DNA of 64,000 bases from JAIFWN01 sp049304015 (GCA_049304015.1 JBAQNS010000009.1:12069-76068), one strand, 5' to 3'; shown: positions 25,229 through 33,417, counted from the first letter of the stretch. Translations and numbers: made by a program. The notes: a model not told the origin generated them from the letters alone.

Positions 25229-25299
25229 GGGCCTATAGTATAGTAGTAACACACGTCCATGGCATGGACGAATCGCGGGTGCGATTCCCGCTAGGTCCA
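25229..25299 (+). tRNA. tRNA-Ala (GGC), atypical
   Basis: Acceptor GGGCCTA/TAGGTCC with G3-U70, anticodon arm CGTCC-ATGGCAT-GGACG (GGC), T arm GCGGG-TGCGATT-CCCGC. Unusual points: T-loop position 55 is G instead of T/pseudouridine, the D loop (AGTAGTA) lacks the normal GG pair, the D stem has a mismatch, and no CCA is encoded, unlike the other two tRNAs here. Confidence 0.85.
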
Positions 25300-25312
25300 C
25301 TAATAAATAATT

Positions 25313-26170
25313 ATGAATATAGAAAATAAGCAAAATCAGGAGGGTCAAAATGAAAAAAAATCAATAGAATTTCATCTTAAGGCAAGACTGGAGAAACCGG
25401 ATATATATCCTACAAGGTTTCAAGTTCCTGATGATAAAGTTGATTGGGCAGTAGATTTCCCGGAATATAGTCCTGTTAGGTTCACAGCGGAAAAAGTTTT
25501 AATTGAGGCGCAAAAGCAAAATGGTTGGGCTGAGTCAGAAGATATAAGTGCAGTAAAACAAAAACGAGAATTTCATAGTTATGAGGACGTCTTAAATTTT
25601 GATAAGAACGGCCTACCATTAAACCCTAGGGGTAGAACTGGAATAGAAGGTCGTGGTTTATTAGGCAAGTGGGGAGCCAACTTTGCTGCTGATCCAATAG
25701 TCACTAGGCTCAATCCACAAACAGGTTTGCTTGAGATGCTAGCTATACAGAGGAATGATAATGGTGAGTGGGCCATACCAGGAGGTATGGTGGACGAAGG
25801 GGAGTCGGCCACAGAAACTCTAAAGAGAGAGTTTAAAGAGGAAGTGGGAATTGATTTGGATATGAGTGATGCTGTGGAAGTATACAAAGGCTATGTAGAT
25901 GATCCAAGAAATACTGATAATGCTTGGATGGAAACAACAGCGCGACACAAACATCTACTTAGTGAATTAGCAGAAAGATTAAATCCTGAGGCAGGTTCAG
26001 ACGCAAAGGACTTTCAGTGGCTTGCCTTGAATAAGGAAAGTATGAGCACCTTATATGCGAGCCACAGTGATTTAATTCGAAAGGCAATTAAGTCATTTTA
26101 TGATAGAGAAAAAGATAACCTTTCTACAATAATGAGACAGCAACTAGAAGAAATATTGCTCATAAACTAA
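25313..26170 (+). CDS. NUDIX hydrolase of the NUDT9 (ADP-ribose pyrophosphatase) type
   Basis: 285 residues. The Nudix box is complete: GMVDEGESATETLKREF followed by KEEVGI (about 163-185). The region before it, VPDDKVDW...FPEYSPVRFTA, then NPRGRTGIEGRGLLGKWG and AADPIVTR, closely follows human NUDT9 and the TRPM2 NUDT9-H domain, which act on or bind ADP-ribose. ADP-ribose hydrolysis to AMP and ribose-5-phosphate is therefore the best guess. It starts 14 bases after the odd tRNA-Ala and may be co-transcribed with it. Confidence 0.87.
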   Translation: MNIENKQNQEGQNEKKSIEFHLKARLEKPDIYPTRFQVPDDKVDWAVDFPEYSPVRFTAEKVLIEAQKQNGWAESEDISAVKQKREFHSYEDVLNFDKNGLPLNPRGRTGIEGRGLLGKWGANFAADPIVTRLNPQTGLLEMLAIQRNDNGEWAIPGGMVDEGESATETLKREFKEEVGIDLDMSDAVEVYKGYVDDPRNTDNAWMETTARHKHLLSELAERLNPEAGSDAKDFQWLALNKESMSTLYASHSDLIRKAIKSFYDREKDNLSTIMRQQLEEILLIN

Positions 26171-26214
26171 GCTAAACATATTGCAATTTATTGACTGAGT
26201 GGTATAGTAGTCCA

Positions 26215-26382
26215 ATGGATACAAATGAAAAAATAATAGGTTATTGCGTAAAATGCAAAGAAAAGAGAGAAATGAAGGATGTTAAAAAGGTTGAGATAAA
26301 GCCTGGACGTCCAGCAGCAAAAGGTACTTGTACCGTTTGTGGCACAGGAATGTACAAAATCCTTCCTTCAGCAAAAAAGTAA
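26215..26382 (+). CDS. DUF5679-like zinc-ribbon protein (55 aa)
   Basis: A small zinc ribbon: YCVKCKEKREM, then KPGRPAAKGTCTVCGTGMYKI, giving CxxC...CxxC ligands. I recognise this as the DUF5679 type seen in many CPR and archaeal genomes; function unknown, nucleic-acid or ribosome binding is plausible. I start at ATG 26215, since TATAGT ends 6 bases before it and TTGCAA lies 16 bases further up; the longer in-frame ATG would be upstream of this promoter. Confidence 0.8.
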   Translation: MDTNEKIIGYCVKCKEKREMKDVKKVEIKPGRPAAKGTCTVCGTGMYKILPSAKK

Positions 26383-26409
26383 TTTAATAAAATAACGTTA
26401 TTCAAAAAG

Positions 26410-26429
26410 ACGGCTTGAGCCGTTTTTTT
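26410..26429 (+). terminator. Intrinsic terminator after the zinc-ribbon gene
   Basis: ACGGCT and AGCCGT (26410-26423) around a TG loop, followed by seven T residues. Confidence 0.85.
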
Positions 26430-26468
26430 GTTTGGAAAAATGACTAAGACTGAGTATAATGGCTGTAT

Positions 26469-26693
26469 ATGGGAATCAAAAGCTTTTTCACCAGACAAAT
26501 ATTAAAATCCAAAATGAAGGGTGTGCCTGAGGCTCAGCAAGAGAAATTAATAAACGCCATGGAAAGAAATCCAGAATTTTTCAAAATGATAGGGGAGGAG
26601 ATAGAAGCTAAGAAGAAAGCCGGCAAATCAGAAATGGAAGCCTCTATGGAAGTGATGCGCAAACATCAAGCAGAATTTCAAAAGTTACTATGA
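26469..26693 (+). CDS. Small helical hypothetical protein (74 aa)
   Basis: Charged and helical (VPEAQQEKLINAMERNPEFF, KKKAGKSEMEASMEVMRKHQ), with no membrane segment. It looks like a small adaptor or coiled-coil protein; no family recognised. TATAAT (26455-26460) ends 8 bases before ATG. Its stop overlaps the start of the oxidoreductase gene as ATGA, so the two are translationally coupled. Confidence 0.65.
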   Translation: MGIKSFFTRQILKSKMKGVPEAQQEKLINAMERNPEFFKMIGEEIEAKKKAGKSEMEASMEVMRKHQAEFQKLL

Positions 26694-27277
26694 GTAGAAA
26701 AAGCAAAAAAGTTTTTATTTTGCTCGGACATCCAGACACAGATAGTTTGAACGGTACTTTGGCTAATGAATATGAACGTGGTGCAATGGAGAATGGTCAT
26801 GAAGTAAGGAGAATGAATGTAGGGGAAATGATATTTGATCCAATGCTTCATCATGGTTATAGATTAAGACAAGAACTCGAGCCAGACCTACTCTCCTTTC
26901 AAGAGAATATTAGATGGGCAGATCATTTTGTTATTATTTATCCTTCTTGGTGGTCTACAATGCCTGCGAAGCTTAAAGGTCTATTTGATAGAGCTTGGTT
27001 ACCTGGGTTCGCTTTTAATTTTCCTGAAAAAGGATTTTTATGGAAGAAACTAATGAAAGGTAAGTCTGCATCAATGATTATTACTTCTGATACAGCTCCA
27101 ATTATTCAAAGAATTATTTTTGGTGATACTACGAATGAATTAAAAAAGGGTATCCTTTGGTTCGCTGGATTTGGACCTATTTATGTACACAAATTTGGTT
27201 ATCTAAAACACTTTGGGATGTGGCGTAGAGAAAGGATGAAAAGAGCTGTGTATGATTTGGGCAGAAAATCTAAGTAG
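26690..27277 (+). CDS. NAD(P)H-dependent flavodoxin-fold oxidoreductase
   Basis: 195 residues of the NQO1/MdaB/KefF family (Flavodoxin_2). Features: FILLGHPDTDSLNGTLANEY at the FMN phosphate site, FVIIYPSWWSTMPAKLKGLFDRAWLPGFAF (the classic P.WW...PA.LKG..DR), and a C-terminal GFGPIYVHKFG. The family reduces quinones and similar acceptors by two electrons using FMN or FAD. Coupled to the preceding small gene by ATGA overlap. Confidence 0.9.
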   Translation: MSRKSKKVFILLGHPDTDSLNGTLANEYERGAMENGHEVRRMNVGEMIFDPMLHHGYRLRQELEPDLLSFQENIRWADHFVIIYPSWWSTMPAKLKGLFDRAWLPGFAFNFPEKGFLWKKLMKGKSASMIITSDTAPIIQRIIFGDTTNELKKGILWFAGFGPIYVHKFGYLKHFGMWRRERMKRAVYDLGRKSK

Positions 27278-27340
27278 TCTAAATTTCCAAGAAATGTTTG
27301 TTTATATGAATATTGTAATGGATTGAATAGTCCGTCGGCT

Positions 27341-27373
27341 TTGTTGTTATAGAAACCCTAAAAATAACAACAA
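27341..27373 (+). promoter_or_regulatory. Ten-bp hairpin abutting the start codon of the 27375 gene
   Basis: TTGTTGTTAT (27341-27350) pairs perfectly with ATAACAACAA (27364-27373) around a 13-base loop. The start codon follows after one base. In mRNA this hairpin would occupy the ribosome-binding region. Confidence 0.55.
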
Positions 27374-27374
27374 T

Positions 27375-29081
27375 ATGAAATCATTAATAAAATCTGCTTA
27401 TAACCCAATTGCAGTGGGAGTAATACTCGCTTCTGCTCTTTTTCTGTTCGCAAATAATGCCCTTGCTTATGCAAATCCCGCTGTAGTTAATCTTGGTGGA
27501 GCTGCAAACTTCGCAGTTCTATCTTCAACAGCAATTACTAATACTCCAGCTTCAGTCATAACTGGGGATATTGGGGTTAGCCCAGCTGCAGCTACATTCA
27601 TAACTGGCTTCACTTGTCCTGCTGTCACAGGAACTGTGCATGTAGTCAGTGCTGGTGGTCCCACTCTAGCATGTCAGACAATTGACCCCGCTTACCTTAC
27701 TCCAACTGTTTTAGAGTACGAGGCTGCTTATAGTGATGCACAAGGAAGAACTGCTGATGCCACTATCACTACAGCACTTGATGGTCTTACATACACACCA
27801 GGTGTATACAGTGCAGCGAATCTTGATTTGAACAACGGCAGTAGTGTCACATTAGATTGTAGTAGTAATGCGAATGGCGTTTTCATTTTTCAAACAGCCG
27901 GACACCTAAATGTTGGCACGAGTGCTCATGTGAACATTGGTAGCTGTAATTCAGGGAACATTTTCTGGGTTGTTGCGGGTACTACTAACATCCTCGGAGG
28001 GACAGGCACAGAGTCTACATTTCAGGGTACAGTTCTTGGTGGCCAGGGCACAACAGAAATATCCTTAGGCGTTGGTTCAACTATACTTGGAAGATTGATG
28101 AGCGATAAAACTATTTCACTACAAGGAAATATAATTACTGTACCCACGACTCCTCCAGTACCTGGTCCAATATTCATTGATTTGAATACCAATGGAACTC
28201 TGGATTCAGGAGAACAATCATTCACTACTATCCAAGCAGCAATAACTGCAGCAACAATAGGAGATAAAATCATTCTTACTTCAGATATAACCACCACAGC
28301 ACAAATTCTAATCAATAAAGCTCTTACAATTGATGGTCTTGGACATACACTATTTGCGACAATAACTAGCGGGGCAAACTCAGCTATAACAATTAGTGCA
28401 AATGATGTCACTATTAAAAATCTTGTAGAAAATGGTACTGGAAGTACAGGTATTCATGGGTTCAATATTTATCAAGCAAGCAATGTAACTCTTGATGCTG
28501 TAACCGCTTCAAACAATAATAAATCTGGAATTACAGTAAACGGTTCAGTTGTAACAGTTAATAACATTAAAACAGCCGGTAATGCGTGGGGTGGTATCAA
28601 TGTTGATTTGGGCAGTGGTGTTGTTGGTCCAGCTACACTCACAGTAAATGGCACCAGTGCTCACACTGAGGTTAACGCAGATATCTGGAAAGATGACAAC
28701 GCAAAGATGAATGTGACAGTAGTAGATACCAACCATCAATATTCTAATTCAACTTATACTCATGATGTAAGTATTGTTGGAACAAAATACAAACTTCTTG
28801 TAGCTGAGCAAACACCTCCAGAAGAAGTTGACACCACTCCTGCTGTGCCAGTTCCTGGAGGACACAGAAGGAATAATAATGCTGCTACACCATCACTACC
28901 ATCACAGGCTTCTCCTGTCGCTGTAGGACGTGTCCTTGGTGCCTTCACTGGACCAGATGGCTCAAGTGAAACATCACTTCAAATCATTGCTATTAAAACT
29001 CAACTTGTTGGTCTAATCAGAGAGTTAATCGCAATGCTCCAGATACAACTACAAGCAGCTAAGGATGCTGGTCAGTACTAA
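27375..29081 (+). CDS. Secreted ice-binding-like (DUF3494) and beta-helix protein
   Basis: 568 residues. A signal peptide (about 1-33, ending ALAYA) is followed by a DUF3494 ice-binding-like domain (about 37-250; VNLGGAANFAVLSSTAITNT, ITGDIGVSP, GVYSAANLDLNNGSSVTLD, GNIFWVVAG). Then come parallel beta-helix repeats (about 270-450), a Pro-rich linker, the VGRVLGA motif (517-523) and an amphipathic helical tail. DUF3494 proteins bind ice or act as adhesins; a CPR cell could use this on the host surface or in biofilm (inference). The C-terminal module is shared with the next two proteins. Confidence 0.85.
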   Translation: MKSLIKSAYNPIAVGVILASALFLFANNALAYANPAVVNLGGAANFAVLSSTAITNTPASVITGDIGVSPAAATFITGFTCPAVTGTVHVVSAGGPTLACQTIDPAYLTPTVLEYEAAYSDAQGRTADATITTALDGLTYTPGVYSAANLDLNNGSSVTLDCSSNANGVFIFQTAGHLNVGTSAHVNIGSCNSGNIFWVVAGTTNILGGTGTESTFQGTVLGGQGTTEISLGVGSTILGRLMSDKTISLQGNIITVPTTPPVPGPIFIDLNTNGTLDSGEQSFTTIQAAITAATIGDKIILTSDITTTAQILINKALTIDGLGHTLFATITSGANSAITISANDVTIKNLVENGTGSTGIHGFNIYQASNVTLDAVTASNNNKSGITVNGSVVTVNNIKTAGNAWGGINVDLGSGVVGPATLTVNGTSAHTEVNADIWKDDNAKMNVTVVDTNHQYSNSTYTHDVSIVGTKYKLLVAEQTPPEEVDTTPAVPVPGGHRRNNNAATPSLPSQASPVAVGRVLGAFTGPDGSSETSLQIIAIKTQLVGLIRELIAMLQIQLQAAKDAGQY

Positions 29082-29126
29082 AAAAGCTATCAACAGTTTC
29101 TACACATGTTAGACACTTTGTCTACA

Positions 29127-29155
29127 TTGACACCTCTATATATAAGGCGTATACC
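29127..29155 (+). promoter_or_regulatory. Promoter of the 29244 beta-helix gene
   Basis: TTGACA (29127-29132), a 17-base spacer, TATACC (29150-29155). The same two hexamers with the same spacer occur at 31310-31338 before the next secreted protein. Confidence 0.75.
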
Positions 29156-29184
29156 GAAAGCAACAACTTATTAGAGGTGTTTTT
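29130..29184 (+). terminator. Long-loop hairpin overlapping the promoter of the next gene
   Basis: ACACCTCTA (29130-29138) pairs with TAGAGGTGT (29172-29180), then TTTTG. The left arm lies in the promoter, so the hairpin can form only in readthrough RNA from the upstream gene. Confidence 0.5.
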
Positions 29185-29243
29185 GTGTGTTAAGTTGCCT
29201 TAATCAAGTATTATTTAAATTAACTAGTATTAATAACATTAAA

Positions 29244-31244
29244 ATGAAATCTTTAATCAAATCAGCTTACAGGCTAACAGCCGTGGGTGGAATCCTCGCA
29301 GTAGCCTTCTTCGCTTTCGCGGGGAATGCGAAAGCGTATACTCAAGCAGACTTTGCAGCATTTGATGGTGTTAATATCGGAACAAACAGTTATACGGTAA
29401 GTTCTGATATTACAGCGACATATATTAGTGGTACTGGTACTGAAACTGATCCAGTTAAGTTAACGTTAACAGGACATGCACCAATAATAACCCCATGGTT
29501 TGGCCAAAATTGGACAACGTATAACTATGTAGCAATAGGAATTAAACTACCGACGACAGGTTTTATTGGAACCCAAATAACTGGTGGAACTGCTGTATAT
29601 CAAGCAGATGTGATGAGATATGATGATCTGACTAACTTTCCGAATGGCTATTACACAGTAGGATATGGAAGTATCCCATTGGCAACAGGAGGTGCCGCGC
29701 TCGGTTATTTGGACTATGAATTCGCAGCTAATTCAAATAATACTAAGAAAGACGGATTAGTTAAACTGAAAGTAATTTGGAATACAGATAGTGCACCCGA
29801 ATATTTCACGATTGATATTAACGGCCTGCAATTAGATACCGCTACACACAAGTTTGTTTCTACTATTGGACAACTTACGTCAGCACTTGCTGCCGCAAAT
29901 TCTGGCGACACAATTACACTAACCTCCAACATAACCACAAGTTCTGAGCTTGATATAAACAAAGCTCTAACACTAGATGGTGCAGGACATAAATTAAGTG
30001 CTTCTTTTTTGAGAACAGATAATAGTAATAATTCTGCTATAGGAATTAAAAGTGTTGACGGTGTAACAATAAAAAATCTTATAGTTGACGGAACAGGTGG
30101 GAGTTCAGTTTGGTTGAGTCAACTTCACGGGATAAATATATATTTATCAACAAATGTAAACTTGAATGATGTAACAGCAATGAATTTTGGTGGTGCCGGC
30201 ATTAATGTTAACGGTTCTTTAGTAACTGTAAACAACATCACAACATCAGGCAATTCATGGGGCGGTATTAATGTTGATAGACCAACAGTTACAAATACAA
30301 CCACACTAACAGTAAATGGAATAAGTTCTCACAACGAAGTTAATGCTGCAATATGGAGAGATGATAATGCAAAAACAAACGTAACTGTTATAGATATGGA
30401 TCACCAGTATTCTCAATCCACATATACTCATGATACAAATGTTGTAGGAACCTTGTGGAAGTTACTTGCAACAGGTCAAATTGTTCCAGAAAATGGTGAG
30501 GCTACAGTTACTCCAACAAATAAAGAAGTTGTTGTTACTGCAACGACACCAATCACGGTTAATCTGGGAAGTGTTGAAGACGCAACTATAAACTTTGATT
30601 CACTTATTACAAATGGAGAAGGAGTTATTCCTCAGACAACCATTATTTCAAATGTTGCAGAAGTAAAAATTGATGATGGTACAAAAGTCACTGCAACTGA
30701 TACTAATTGGAATGGAGTGATGCAGGCACCAACAGCCGGTGATACATCAGGAACAGCTCCTGCCAGTTTCTCTGTTGGTAATACGGTTATTGAAATGGGT
30801 TCATCTCAATATACTCTGAACTTTGACAAGGCGGTGAAGATTACACTTCCTGGTGTCACAGGTAGAGTTGGTTATAGACCAGCTGGTTCTACAGAGTGGC
30901 AGCTAATTACAACTCAGTGCACAAGTTCAACAGTTCCAGGTATCACCTCTGGTGAATGCTATGTTGCTGAAGGTGGAAATACTGTCATTTGGACTTACCA
31001 CTTCACATCTTTTGGAGGACTAGAACCCATTTCTGTAAATAAATCTGGTGGAAGAAGTGGTGGAGGCAGAGCCACAATCTTACCTCCTCAAGCCTCTCCT
31101 GTAGCAGTAGGACGAGTACTCGGCGCAGAGACAGAAAATGCTGCAGCTGTAGCTCTACAGATTGCCTCCATTAAAGCTCAGTTAGCAGATTTGATTAGAC
31201 AACTAATTACTCTTCTTCAAGCTCAGATAGATTCACAGAGATAA
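29244..31244 (+). CDS. Secreted beta-helix protein with VLGA C-terminal module
   Basis: 666 residues. The signal peptide MKSLIKSAYRLTAVGG...GNAKA is nearly the same as in the 27375 protein, followed by an N-terminal beta domain (about 35-200), beta-helix repeats (about 215-405; DGVTIKNLIVDGTGG, SLVTVNNITTSGNSWGGINV, the latter almost identical to the 27375 protein), a further domain (about 430-590), then a Gly/Arg linker and SPVAVGRVLGA. The last 38 residues form a predicted helix (VALQIASIKAQLADLIRQLI). Start placed at ATG 29244, where the signal peptide begins. Confidence 0.8.
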   Translation: MKSLIKSAYRLTAVGGILAVAFFAFAGNAKAYTQADFAAFDGVNIGTNSYTVSSDITATYISGTGTETDPVKLTLTGHAPIITPWFGQNWTTYNYVAIGIKLPTTGFIGTQITGGTAVYQADVMRYDDLTNFPNGYYTVGYGSIPLATGGAALGYLDYEFAANSNNTKKDGLVKLKVIWNTDSAPEYFTIDINGLQLDTATHKFVSTIGQLTSALAAANSGDTITLTSNITTSSELDINKALTLDGAGHKLSASFLRTDNSNNSAIGIKSVDGVTIKNLIVDGTGGSSVWLSQLHGINIYLSTNVNLNDVTAMNFGGAGINVNGSLVTVNNITTSGNSWGGINVDRPTVTNTTTLTVNGISSHNEVNAAIWRDDNAKTNVTVIDMDHQYSQSTYTHDTNVVGTLWKLLATGQIVPENGEATVTPTNKEVVVTATTPITVNLGSVEDATINFDSLITNGEGVIPQTTIISNVAEVKIDDGTKVTATDTNWNGVMQAPTAGDTSGTAPASFSVGNTVIEMGSSQYTLNFDKAVKITLPGVTGRVGYRPAGSTEWQLITTQCTSSTVPGITSGECYVAEGGNTVIWTYHFTSFGGLEPISVNKSGGRSGGGRATILPPQASPVAVGRVLGAETENAAAVALQIASIKAQLADLIRQLITLLQAQIDSQR

Positions 31245-31266
31245 TTAGGATTAGATAAATATTAAA

Positions 31267-31290
31267 AACTACCCTATTTAGGGTAGTTTT
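31267..31290 (+). terminator. Intrinsic terminator after the 29244 gene
   Basis: AACTACCC (31267-31274) pairs with GGGTAGTT (31281-31288) around TATTTA, followed by T residues. Confidence 0.85.
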
Positions 31291-31309
31291 TATATGCACT
31301 TTTTATCTA

Positions 31310-31338
31310 TTGACACACGGTGTTATTGAGAGTATACC
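31310..31338 (+). promoter_or_regulatory. Promoter of the split MBG-domain gene
   Basis: TTGACA (31310-31315), a 17-base spacer, TATACC (31333-31338), the same architecture as at 29127. Confidence 0.75.
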
Positions 31339-31351
31339 GAGGGTATCAAAT

Positions 31352-31837
31352 ATGTTGACAAAGACAAAAAATTATAGGCAAGCAAACTATGTAGTGTTTT
31401 TAGCACTTGTTTTTACTGTAAATTTTTTATTTGTTTCTACTACCTTTGCAGTCGGTTCTACCCAACAAACAATTTTGTTTGCTTCCATACCAGATAAGAT
31501 TTATGGGGATAGTGACTTTATCATTAATGCCACATCAACAGATTCTGTTACTGGAGAACCTACAGGACTACCAATTAACTTTGTTCTAAATCAAGGACCT
31601 TGCTCGATTAATTTGGTATCAGGAAGTACAACAATTCACATCATCGCAGCTTCAAGTACTCCATGTAGACTCAAGGCAAACCAGGAAGGAAATGATACTT
31701 ATGCGCCTATTGATAATGTTAACGTATCATTTTTAGTGTCACCCAAACCAATTACTATAAGTGTTTCTAATACAGAAAATAAAATTTTTGGAGAGCCAGA
31801 TCCGGAGTTTGCATATACTGGAGCAGATTCCTTATGA
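31352..31837 (+). CDS. Secreted MBG-like domain protein, N-terminal half of a split gene
   Basis: 161 residues. Signal peptide (VVFLALVFTVNFLFVSTTFA), an Ig-like domain (TILFASIPDKIYGDSDFII..., about 40-125), and the beginning of an MBG domain (PKPITISVSNTENKIFGEPDPEFAYTG) that stops abruptly. The missing end of that domain is not found, and the following frame begins inside the next MBG repeat. It therefore looks like the front part of a gene broken by a small deletion, with the rest at 31834. Start set at ATG 31352, just after the promoter. Confidence 0.65.
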   Translation: MLTKTKNYRQANYVVFLALVFTVNFLFVSTTFAVGSTQQTILFASIPDKIYGDSDFIINATSTDSVTGEPTGLPINFVLNQGPCSINLVSGSTTIHIIAASSTPCRLKANQEGNDTYAPIDNVNVSFLVSPKPITISVSNTENKIFGEPDPEFAYTGADSL

Positions 31838-32361
31838 CGTTTAATGCGGGTATGCTGAATATTGATGCGAGACCTTTAACTATAACTGGTGTGACAAATT
31901 CAAAAATATATGATGGTTCAATTTCAGCTGCTGCCATTCCAATAATCACCTCAGGCACATTGGCTCCTGGTGATGTGGCGACCTTGTCTGAAACTTATGA
32001 CTCTGAAGGAGTCGGCTCTGGCATAGCACTTAATGTTGATATTTTGATAAATAATGCTCTTGGTGCAGATGTAAGTGACAACTATATTACTACAACAATA
32101 AGTGGTGTTGGAGATATATTAGCAGTCCCTCAAGAGGTTCAAACACCAGAGCCTGTAAGGAGCTCTGGTGGGGGAAGATCGACATCAAGATTACAGACAT
32201 CTACAGCTTTAACCGCACCAACGGTTGGTCGTGTTCTTGGTGCAGAGACAGAGAACACTGCTGCTGTAGCTCTACAGATTGCCTCAATCAAAGCTCAACT
32301 GGCTGATTTAATTAGACAATTAATAGCACTTCTACAAGCACAGATTCTTTCTGCACAGTAG
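31834..32361 (+). CDS. C-terminal half of the split MBG/VLGA protein
   Basis: 175 residues beginning at ATG 31834, which overlaps the previous stop as ATGA. It opens with FNAGMLNIDARPLTITG, the end of one MBG repeat and start of another, then TVGRVLGAETEN and the helical tail VALQIASIKAQLADLIRQLI, almost identical to the 29244 protein. There is no signal peptide, so alone it would stay in the cytoplasm. Either a pseudogene fragment or expressed by frameshift or coupled reinitiation. Confidence 0.6.
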   Translation: MTFNAGMLNIDARPLTITGVTNSKIYDGSISAAAIPIITSGTLAPGDVATLSETYDSEGVGSGIALNVDILINNALGADVSDNYITTTISGVGDILAVPQEVQTPEPVRSSGGGRSTSRLQTSTALTAPTVGRVLGAETENTAAVALQIASIKAQLADLIRQLIALLQAQILSAQ

Positions 32362-32389
32362 AAATAAAATCAGAATAATCAAACAAAAA

Positions 32390-32417
32390 ACTTGCCCATA
32401 GACTTGGGTGAGTTTTT
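32390..32417 (+). terminator. Intrinsic terminator after the split secreted-protein gene
   Basis: ACTTGCCCA (32390-32398) pairs with TGGGTGAGT (32405-32413) with two wobble pairs, followed by TTTTT. A-rich sequence on the left lets it work in both directions. Confidence 0.75.
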
Positions 32418-32433
32418 GATTTATAATCATATT

Positions 32434-33417
32434 ATGATTAAGTGGTTCAAAAAACACTTTATACCTCATGAAGGCAATGACCATCAGCCTCATTTTCTTC
32501 GTACCAAAAATATTCGAGCAGTCGTTCTAATTCTTTTTGTTTTGGAGTTAGGAGTTTTTGCCATTCCTTATATACCTGCAATAGGTCCAGCATACAACAA
32601 TTACCTCGCAGCAGTTTTGCCCGGAGTGTTGGACAGTCTTTCTAATCAAACAAGACAAGAAAATCATTTAGCCACCCTTACTGTTAGCCCACTCTTAAAT
32701 AAAGTGGCTGAACTGAAAGCGAAGGACATGGCAGAAAAAGGATACTTTGCCCACACCAGTCCCGAAGGCAGAGCGCCTTGGTATTGGTTCGATAAAGCTG
32801 GTTATAAATATTTGTTCGCTGGAGAGAACTTAGCAGTAGACTTCACTGATTCAAAAGATGTTACTTTGGCCTGGATGAATTCTCCTACACATAGAGCCAA
32901 TATAGTGAAAGGCGTCTATACAGAAATGGGTACTGGAGTAGTGAGTGGTAACTTTGAAGGTCACCCAACTATTTTTGTTGTCCAAGTCTATGCGAGACCA
33001 CTAACTACGATTGCTACTGTTTCTGAACCAAGTGCAGTTTCAAATATTAAGCCAACAACAACTCAAACTACTAAGACTGTTGAATCCAAGGTCCTCGGTG
33101 CAGAAGTGGCCTTAGATGCAAACGTCACTTCACCCACACAACCTAAATCAAATTTGCTCATGCAGTATGTTACTTCTCCTGGACGTGTAGCCAATATGAT
33201 TTTTGTTATTTTGGGCATAATGATTTTACTCGCCTTAGTACTGAAATTATTTATAAGAACAGATAAACGACATCCAAAACTCATTACCAATGGACTTGTT
33301 GTTTTGGTACTAATCTTTGGAATTTATAGTGTGAATAGTTACATAACCAAGAATAAAATTTCACATAATATTACTTTCTACAGCTTTAACAATGAGAACC
33401 TTACTGACACTTACTAG
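32434..33417 (+). CDS. Membrane-anchored CAP (SCP/YkwD-like) domain protein
   Basis: 327 residues. One N-terminal membrane helix (AVVLILFVLELGVFAIPYI), a CAP domain (about 70-190; ENHLATLTVSPLLNKVAELKAKDM, FAHTSPEG, GENLAV, AWMNSPTHRANIV with the conserved His, and QVYARP), then a Thr-rich linker with VLGA (220-223), and two C-terminal membrane helices. Bacterial CAP proteins are extracytoplasmic; the molecular role is unsettled. TATAAT (32422-32427) ends 6 bases before ATG. Confidence 0.9.
   Translation: MIKWFKKHFIPHEGNDHQPHFLRTKNIRAVVLILFVLELGVFAIPYIPAIGPAYNNYLAAVLPGVLDSLSNQTRQENHLATLTVSPLLNKVAELKAKDMAEKGYFAHTSPEGRAPWYWFDKAGYKYLFAGENLAVDFTDSKDVTLAWMNSPTHRANIVKGVYTEMGTGVVSGNFEGHPTIFVVQVYARPLTTIATVSEPSAVSNIKPTTTQTTKTVESKVLGAEVALDANVTSPTQPKSNLLMQYVTSPGRVANMIFVILGIMILLALVLKLFIRTDKRHPKLITNGLVVLVLIFGIYSVNSYITKNKISHNITFYSFNNENLTDTY

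Noticed and set aside
26191..26214. N-terminal extension of the zinc-ribbon protein, or a tRNA-like remnant (GAGTGGTATAGTAGTCC)
   Set aside because: The string is better read as a -10 box (TATAGT) and leaderless start; no cloverleaf can be formed.
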